Of a stretch of 10,312 bases of DNA, positions 5,730 through 10,312 are shown piece after piece. A program made the position numbers and the translations under genes. Position 1 is the first letter of the stretch. Each line of letters starts with the position of its first letter. A model generated the notes under the pieces. The model saw nothing but the letters and a program-made list of their open reading frames with translations. It had not been told where the DNA came from and searched no databases. The DNA is from Sulfuriferula sp. (GTDB lineage Bacteria; Pseudomonadota; Gammaproteobacteria; Burkholderiales; Sulfuriferulaceae): contig DAICZK010000046.1 of NCBI GenBank assembly GCA_027311185.1, positions 1-10,312 of the forward strand, given 5' to 3'.

Positions 5730-6887
5730 TTATTTGAGTTGCGCTAACAACGGGTCGAGAATTTTATCGACGACTGCCGCGGGAGCCGCCTGGCCTTTGC
5801 TGTCGAGTACGTGAATTTCGGTGTTGGTTGCGGCAGGGTTTTCAGCCAGCGTGATCTGATATAGATCGCGGTCCGCCCTGGTGTGGCTTTTCCAGAATTC
5901 GAGGCTGCTCAAAAAGCTATGCTTGTCGGATTTTGCGCCGTTTTGTCCGGCTTCGAGGTAATGAACCTTGTATACGCCATTGATCGGGTCGCTAGTAACG
6001 ACGGAGAAGCCGACGCGGTCCAGCGCCAGTCCGACGCGCTGCCAGGCAAGCGTGAACGGTTCATTGTCGATCAGTATCGTTTTGCCGTCTTTGGACTGAC
6101 TGATCGTGGCGCGGTCCGGCCCGCTGTGTTGTCCGAGCAATGCATCGGCGCGCGTCTTGTCCAGTCCGAGATCGACCATCAGGCGGGTTAGCATTTCGGC
6201 TTCCCGTTCCGGGTTCGGCGGACTGATTTGCCACACGCCGGGACGGTCGGCGGCGCCAGCCGCTCGGATCATGCCATGGTAACTGATGTAAATTTCGGTC
6301 AGGGTAGGATTGGCCGCGTTGCGCTCCAGGCGGGTACGATACGAATCGCGTTGGTTGGCGGACAAGCTATCTTTGGCTTGAGCCGGGACGTTTGCCGCAT
6401 TGTGCAGCTCGTCGACCGGATGTGCCACCCAGTTGGTCTGCATGATGCCGGTGGCCGGGTCACTGTAGCTGATGGTAAATCCATTTTTTTGCCAGAATGC
6501 CTGAATCAGGGACCAGATTTTGTCGGGCGTCTGGTTAATCACCAGCCAGCGTTCGCTGCCGGCATGTTCGAGCTTGATATTGTTGCTGCCGGGCAGTACC
6601 GTGCTCGCGTCAGCGCCGCAATCCGTGCCGGAGGAGGTTTTAGCCTCGTGGGCTGCGCTATAGGCGGAGTAGGTCGTAGCGCCCTTCGCCCCCGCGCCGG
6701 TTACATCGAAATGCGTGTCGATAGTCGGAGCCGTCATGTCGGGAGGAAGTTCCAGCGTAGGGAGCTGTTTTGCTGACTGATAATCGATTTTCTTGGGCGT
6801 CATCATGTCGGTGAGCGTGCTGCATCCACTCAGGCTTACGATGATGCCGGTACTGATCAGCGCCAGTCGCAACGGGGTTCGTTTCAT
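5730..6887 (-). CDS. bamC: Outer-membrane assembly lipoprotein BamC
   Basis: BamC is a lipoprotein of the beta-barrel assembly (BAM) machinery. This 385-residue protein starts with a lipoprotein signal (MKRTPLRLALISTGIIVSLSGC) whose lipobox LSGC places the lipidated cysteine at residue 22. Next comes the unstructured BamC segment with LELPPDMTAP (45-54). Two alpha/beta 'helix-grip' repeats follow, at about 110-245 (beginning near RWLVINQTPDKIWSLIQAFW) and 285-385 (near FTLAWQRVGLALDRVGFSV). A longer frame runs upstream to 7019, but it overlaps dapA and lacks a signal sequence. The ATG at 6887 is preceded by AAGGA (complement of 6895-6899) and is the correct start. The gene is 14 bases from the dapA stop, the conserved dapA-bamC operon. 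One extra cysteine (in GTDCGAD) lies in the linker before the first repeat. Confidence 0.94.
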   Translation of the reverse strand: MKRTPLRLALISTGIIVSLSGCSTLTDMMTPKKIDYQSAKQLPTLELPPDMTAPTIDTHFDVTGAGAKGATTYSAYSAAHEAKTSSGTDCGADASTVLPGSNNIKLEHAGSERWLVINQTPDKIWSLIQAFWQKNGFTISYSDPATGIMQTNWVAHPVDELHNAANVPAQAKDSLSANQRDSYRTRLERNAANPTLTEIYISYHGMIRAAGAADRPGVWQISPPNPEREAEMLTRLMVDLGLDKTRADALLGQHSGPDRATISQSKDGKTILIDNEPFTLAWQRVGLALDRVGFSVVTSDPINGVYKVHYLEAGQNGAKSDKHSFLSSLEFWKSHTRADRDLYQITLAENPAATNTEIHVLDSKGQAAPAAVVDKILDPLLAQLK

Positions 6888-6901
6888 TATCAGGTCCTTA
6901 A

Positions 6902-7777
6902 TTATAGAGCTTTTGCTTGGCGCATGGCTGCGCGTAAAGTATCGTGATGGTCGGTGGAAAGCTCGGTCAGGGGCAGGCGGATGCCGCGTGCGATTCTGCC
7001 CATTTCGGCAAGAGCCCACTTAACCGGGATAGGGTTGGCTTCGACAAACAGGTCGCGGTGCAGCGCGAAGAGGCGCTGGTTAATCTCGCGGCTGCGCTGG
7101 AGTTCGCCGGCGAATGCCGCAGCGCACAGCTCGTGCATGGCCAGCGGCGCAATATTAGCGGTGACCGAAATGACGCCGTGGCCACCGAGTAACATGAAGG
7201 CTAGCGCGCTGGCATCGTCGCCGGTATAAAGGGCGAAGTCAACGGGCGCGCGCATGATCAGGTCGGTCGCGCGTTCCATGCTGCCGGTGGCGTCCTTGAC
7301 GCCGACGACCCCGGGAATCTCTGCCCGGCGCAGCACGGTATCGTTGCTGATGTCGCTGACGGTGCGTCCGGGTACATTGTAGAGTATCAGGGGCAGGTCG
7401 ACCGCTTCGGCGATGGCTCTGAAGTGGCGATACAGCCCTTCCTGACCCGGTTTGTTGTAATACGGGGCGACCGACAGACCGTAGTCTGCGCCCGCGGCAA
7501 GAGCGCATTGCGTCAGCGCTATGGCTTCGCTGGTGGAATTGGCGCCGGTACCGGCGATAACGGGGATGCGCCCGGCTACATGCTCGACGACGGTTCGTAT
7601 CAGCGTGCAGTGCTCGTCGAAATCTACAGTAGGCGACTCGCCGGTTGTGCCGACCACGACGATGGCATCGGTTTTCTGCGCGATATGCCAGTCAATCAAA
7701 TTGCGCAAGACCCCAAAATCCAGACCGCCGCCCTCCAGCATGGGAGTGACTATCGCAACCAAACTGCCTGTGAGCAT
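6902..7777 (-). CDS. dapA: 4-hydroxy-tetrahydrodipicolinate synthase DapA
   Basis: DapA condenses pyruvate with aspartate semialdehyde, the first committed step of the diaminopimelate/lysine pathway, in the cytoplasm. The 291-residue protein has the catalytic residues at exactly the E. coli positions: Thr44-Thr45 in VGTTGES, Tyr133 in ILYNVPGRT, Arg138 in the same motif, and the Schiff-base lysine Lys161 in GVKDATGS. The opening [10 protein letters not shown] and the SVAPYYNKP motif are also typical. Length is normal (E. coli 292). The ATG at 7777 has only a weak upstream ACAGG. It is the first gene of a leftward operon with bamC (14-base gap), and its leader contains an inverted repeat (7828-7852) that could affect its expression. 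Confidence 0.97.
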   Translation of the reverse strand: MLTGSLVAIVTPMLEGGGLDFGVLRNLIDWHIAQKTDAIVVVGTTGESPTVDFDEHCTLIRTVVEHVAGRIPVIAGTGANSTSEAIALTQCALAAGADYGLSVAPYYNKPGQEGLYRHFRAIAEAVDLPLILYNVPGRTVSDISNDTVLRRAEIPGVVGVKDATGSMERATDLIMRAPVDFALYTGDDASALAFMLLGGHGVISVTANIAPLAMHELCAAAFAGELQRSREINQRLFALHRDLFVEANPIPVKWALAEMGRIARGIRLPLTELSTDHHDTLRAAMRQAKAL

Positions 7778-7827
7778 GCTGTTTACCTGTTGAGTATTTA
7801 AATTAATCCTGGGCGGATCGTTGCCTC

Positions 7828-7852
7828 GGGCGTTCTTCGTGCAAGGTCGCCC
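7828..7852 (-). repeat. Inverted repeat in the dapA leader
   Basis: GGGCG (7828-7832) pairs with CGCCC (7848-7852). After a T-T mismatch, TCTT (7834-7837) pairs with AAGG (7843-7846, one G-T), leaving a five-base loop CGTGC. The result is a compact 9-bp hairpin 51 bases before the dapA start. On the dapA strand it directly follows the possible -10 sequence TATTAT. No T-tract follows on either strand, so it is more likely an operator or a 5' mRNA hairpin than a terminator. Confidence 0.4.
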
Positions 7853-7904
7853 ATAATAATGAGAGTTTACCTGATAAGCGGACGGTAGAAAACTCGCAAA
7901 ACGG

Positions 7905-7985
7905 TGCGATGCATTTTTTTATGCGCGAAATCCAGACATTGCGGCGTCGAGGTTAGATGTGTAGCATCGCATAAGTAAAATCGCA
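7905..7985 (+). repeat. ATCGCA repeats: inverted and direct copies upstream of the cyclase gene
   Basis: TGCGATGC (7905-7912) is the exact reverse complement of GCATCGCA (7964-7971), separated by 51 bases. A further direct copy of ATCGCA lies at 7980-7985, 14 bases from the copy at 7966-7971. The last copy ends 21 bases before the TTG start. The set could be regulator half-sites or could pair in the leader RNA. Six- and eight-base repeats also arise by chance, so the call is tentative. Confidence 0.3.
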
Positions 7986-8006
7986 AGCAAATGATAGGGC
8001 TATTTT

Positions 8007-9083
8007 TTGGAAAATGAACAGTTACGCCGCCAGTTGAATTTATTGTTGGCCAAAGCGCGAGAAAACGAGGAGAAGCTACTTCGGTTTGAGCGACTGGAGC
8101 AACAATTGATGACTACGCGAACGCCGGTGCAATTGATCACGGTTATTTTGCAGGATTTTCCGCTCAATTTTGAATTGGATGCAGTGAATCTGGTACTGCT
8201 CGATAGCGACGGCGAGTGGGCGCATGCGCTGGGGCCGGATATTTTGTCCGCGCTGGAGGCGGCGGGGCTGATGCTCGACAACGATCTCGATGGCTACGCG
8301 AAATTTTATCCCCAGCCGTTCCGGCCTTATCTGGCTGCGTACCAGGCTACCCAGCATCTGGCCTTGTTCGACGGCAGCATGGTATCGTTAGGGTCGATGG
8401 CTCTGTTGCCGCTGGTGCGACAAGGGCGCCTTATGGGCGGTCTGCATTTGGCCAGTCGCGATCGGCACCGCTTCGTTACCAACGACGGCACCTATTTTCT
8501 GGAACGTTTATCGGCTTTTTTCGTGATGTGCCTGGAAAACGCGCTTATTTACGACAAGCTGGAGCGTTTCGGCCTGGTCGATGCATTGACGCAGGTCAAT
8601 AATCGCCATTATTTCAATTTGCGTTTGCGTGAAGCGGCGAATCACGCCTTGCGTTGTCGCGAGCCGCTGGTGGCGGTCATGTTCGATCTCGATCATTTCA
8701 AGACGGTTAATGACCGTTGGGGGCATCAGATCGGCGATTACGTGTTGCAACAGGTGGTGCAGGTGATTGGGGCGCTGTTACGCGGCAGCGATACCTTTGC
8801 CCGCTATGGCGGCGAGGAATTCATCGCTTTGCTGCCTGGCACCGATAAGCGGGTGGCGGTCGATATTGCCGAACGCATCCGTCTGGCGATTGCGGATTAT
8901 CCATTCAGCGTGGGCGAAGCCGAATCCATCCACCTGTCTGTATCGATCGGCGTAGCGCAGATTGTGCTCGGCGCGGCTTATGGCAGCGAGGAGCAGGCGG
9001 CAAAGCAGTTGGTCGCCGCCGCAGATGCTGCGCTCTATAGCGCGAAGGCGCAGGGGCGCAATCGCGTGATGGTCAGCGTATGA
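8007..9083 (+). CDS. Diguanylate cyclase with N-terminal DUF484/GAF-like domain
   Basis: This 358-residue cytoplasmic protein is predicted to make cyclic di-GMP from two GTP. A short coiled helix (residues 1-35) leads into a DUF484/GAF-like sensory domain (about 38-180, with GSMALLPLVRQGRLMGGLHLAS at its centre). A GGDEF domain follows (about 185-358). The active-site motif is GGEEF (268-272), a functional variant; FDLDHFKTVND (226-236) carries the metal-binding Asp. The product-inhibition site RxxD is present as RGSD (259-262), exactly five residues before GGEEF. There are no membrane helices. The start is the TTG at 8007: a stop (TAG, 7995-7997) lies just upstream in frame, no ATG is in frame nearby, and AGGG (7996-7999) is well placed. 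The stop overlaps the scpA start (ATGA), so the gene is translationally coupled to scpAB. Confidence 0.93.
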   Translation: MENEQLRRQLNLLLAKARENEEKLLRFERLEQQLMTTRTPVQLITVILQDFPLNFELDAVNLVLLDSDGEWAHALGPDILSALEAAGLMLDNDLDGYAKFYPQPFRPYLAAYQATQHLALFDGSMVSLGSMALLPLVRQGRLMGGLHLASRDRHRFVTNDGTYFLERLSAFFVMCLENALIYDKLERFGLVDALTQVNNRHYFNLRLREAANHALRCREPLVAVMFDLDHFKTVNDRWGHQIGDYVLQQVVQVIGALLRGSDTFARYGGEEFIALLPGTDKRVAVDIAERIRLAIADYPFSVGEAESIHLSVSIGVAQIVLGAAYGSEEQAAKQLVAAADAALYSAKAQGRNRVMVSV

Positions 9084-9898
9084 CGGAGGCCGCCGCCGCG
9101 ATGTTGCCGAATCCGTTGGCCGTAGTCAACGGGCAGGCGTTGATGGAAATGCCGCCGGGCCTGTATATTCCGCCCGATGCGCTGGCCGTTTATCTGACTG
9201 CATTCGAGGGCCCGCTGGATTTGTTGCTCTACCTGATACGACGACATCATCTGGATGTGCTGGATATTCCCATGGCCGAGCTTACCCGGCAATACATGGA
9301 ATATGTCACGCTGATGCGACGCCAGAAGCTGGAGATGGCTGCGGAATACATGTTGATGGCAGTCTGGCTCATTGAAATCAAGTCACGAATGTTGCTGCCG
9401 CGCGTGGCCTCGGCGGACGAGGCGGACGAGGACAGCGATCCGAGGGCAAGTCTGGTGCGGCGTCTGCTCGACTATGAACAGATGCGGCTGGCGGCGCAAA
9501 AGCTCGAGGATCTGCCGCGTTCCGGGCGCGATTTTGTCGTGGCGTGGATAGCTGGCGAACCGGCGGAAAAAATGCTGCCTGGCCTGACTACGGCGGATTT
9601 GCAACTGGCGTGGCGGGAGTTGGCGAGCCGCGTTGTCCCTCCATCCCGGCATGCCGTGGCGCGGCGTGAACTGTCGGTGCGCGCGGCAATGGAACAGATT
9701 CTACAGAGTTTGCAGGGCGATCTGTTCGTCGAGTTCGATGCGCTCTTTGTAGCCGAGCAAGGTTTATCACATCGCGTGGTGCGGTTGCTCGCGATTTTGG
9801 AACTGGCCCGCGAACAACGCCTGGAGCTGGTTCAGAATCAGGTTTTTTCTCCCATTTACATACGTCTGGCTCAGGCGGCCGTACCCGACCATGGATGA
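9080..9898 (+). CDS. scpA: Segregation and condensation protein ScpA
   Basis: ScpA is the kleisin subunit that bridges SMC (or MksB-type) ATPases with ScpB in the chromosome-condensing complex. The 272-residue protein contains the family signature FEGPLDLLLYLIRR (42-55), followed by LDVLDIPMAELTRQYMEYV (58-76) and AAEYMLMAVWLIEIKSRMLLPR (87-108). This is the SMC-neck-binding N-terminal helical domain. The C-terminal part (about 205-265) is the winged-helix domain, with LSVRAAMEQILQSL. The first 34 residues before the conserved region are a lineage-specific extension rich in Ala and Pro; the ATG at 9080 overlaps the cyclase stop. No smc gene is in the window. The stop lies eight bases into scpB, the usual scpA-scpB coupling. 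Confidence 0.95.
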   Translation: MTEAAAAMLPNPLAVVNGQALMEMPPGLYIPPDALAVYLTAFEGPLDLLLYLIRRHHLDVLDIPMAELTRQYMEYVTLMRRQKLEMAAEYMLMAVWLIEIKSRMLLPRVASADEADEDSDPRASLVRRLLDYEQMRLAAQKLEDLPRSGRDFVVAWIAGEPAEKMLPGLTTADLQLAWRELASRVVPPSRHAVARRELSVRAAMEQILQSLQGDLFVEFDALFVAEQGLSHRVVRLLAILELAREQRLELVQNQVFSPIYIRLAQAAVPDHG

Positions 9899-10312
9899 TG
9901 CTGTCGATTTGAGTCCAGGGGAATTGAAAATCGTGCTGGAAACCCTGTTGCTGGCCAGCGCCGAGCCTTTGTCGTTAGCCCGGCTGCGCGGCGTGTTCGG
10001 TGATGGGTTGAGCCTGGAAGTTCTGCGGCGCAGCTTGAGCGAATTGAGCGACGACTGGCGTGAGCGGGGCCTGGAGCTGGTTGCCGTCGCCGAGGGCTGG
10101 CGGTTTCAGACGCGGCTGCATTACCGGCATTACCTGCAGCGCCTGCAACTTGAAAATGCGCCAAAATATTCGCGTGCGGTGATGGAGACCCTGGCGGTGA
10201 TTGCGTACAAGCAGCCTGTTACGCGCGGCGACATAGAGGAAATTCGCGGGGTTGCCGTCAATACCCAGATTATCCGCACATTGGAGCAGCGTGGCTGGAT
10301 ACAAAGCGTGGG
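9891..10312 (+). CDS. scpB: Segregation and condensation protein ScpB (3' end outside window)
   Basis: The frame starts at the ATG at 9891, inside the end of scpA, and stays open for 140 codons to the window edge. ScpB dimers bind the ScpA kleisin and regulate the SMC complex. The visible part begins MDDAVDLSPGELKIVLETLL and contains the first winged-helix domain (about residues 8-75). It then enters the highly conserved ScpB core: YSRAVMETLAVIAYKQPVTR (95-114), directly followed by GDIEEIRGVAVNTQIIRTLEQRGW (115-138). This core makes the identification firm. Truncation is only due to the window boundary. Confidence 0.95.
   Translation, partial: MDDAVDLSPGELKIVLETLLLASAEPLSLARLRGVFGDGLSLEVLRRSLSELSDDWRERGLELVAVAEGWRFQTRLHYRHYLQRLQLENAPKYSRAVMETLAVIAYKQPVTRGDIEEIRGVAVNTQIIRTLEQRGWIQSV

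Larger units (their letters stand above)
7778..8006. promoter_or_regulatory. Divergent promoter region between dapA and the GGDEF-scpAB operon
   Basis: These 229 bases separate two outward-facing operons and must drive both. On the - strand, TATTAT (complement of 7853-7858) could be a dapA -10 box, but no good -35 accompanies it. On the + strand, TTGCGG (7939-7944) and TAGCAT (7962-7967) are spaced by 17 bases and are a weak sigma-70-like candidate for the cyclase gene. Two inverted repeats are listed separately. No small gene is evident. Confidence 0.45.

Noticed and set aside
5068..5814. 248-codon open frame on the + strand
   Set aside because: It is antisense to the MBL-fold hydrolase and bamC, both firmly identified, and shows no recognisable protein motif.
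6228..6776. 182-codon open frame on the + strand
   Set aside because: It is antisense to bamC with no family resemblance.
6888..7019. Upstream extension of the bamC frame overlapping dapA
   Set aside because: The extension lacks a signal sequence and overlaps the 3' end of dapA. The ATG at 6887 has a good Shine-Dalgarno and a lipoprotein signal peptide.

Overview
The window looks like a chromosome segment of a sulfur-oxidising betaproteobacterium, probably in the Nitrosomonadales (Sulfuriferula/Sulfuricella/Thiobacillus-like). This is inferred from protein resemblance and gene order (dapA-bamC-metallo-hydrolase, then scpA-scpB); no phylogenetic marker is present to prove it.

Region 1 (1-2654, + strand) is a sulfur-metabolism cluster. 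It holds the C-terminal 301 residues of a sulfide:quinone oxidoreductase (SQR), a DUF1641-type small protein, and a full-length sulfur oxygenase reductase (SOR). In the SOR, the catalytic cysteine, the three iron ligands and the CxxC pair all align with the Acidianus enzyme at a constant offset of two residues. SOR converts elemental sulfur to sulfite/thiosulfate plus sulfide. SQR could oxidise that sulfide back to polysulfide/sulfur while passing electrons to quinone, so the pair may form a sulfide-recycling module. A large imperfect hairpin, with a competing G-run/C-run pairing, lies just upstream of the sor ribosome binding site.

Region 2 (2655-3268) is 614 bases with no credible gene. Its first 150 bases carry several short inverted repeats, one of which may be a transcription terminator for sor.

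Region 3 (3269-4842, + strand) is a tight three-gene unit: a DUF883 (YqjD/ElaB-like) tail-anchored protein, a YqjE/holin-like two-helix membrane protein, and a Crp/Fnr-family regulator joined to it by an ATGA overlap.

Region 4 (7777 down to 4864, - strand) reads dapA, bamC, then an MBL-fold hydrolase. This covers lysine/peptidoglycan precursor synthesis, outer-membrane assembly and a YycJ-like metallo-hydrolase, probably as one operon.

Region 5 (7778-8006) is the divergent promoter region between dapA and the next operon, with two inverted-repeat structures. Region 6 (8007-10312, + strand) encodes a DUF484-like/GGDEF diguanylate cyclase with a TTG start, scpA, and the first 140 codons of scpB. 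Each gene overlaps the next by 4 to 8 bases. No RNA genes, insertion sequences, CRISPR arrays or phage genes were seen.
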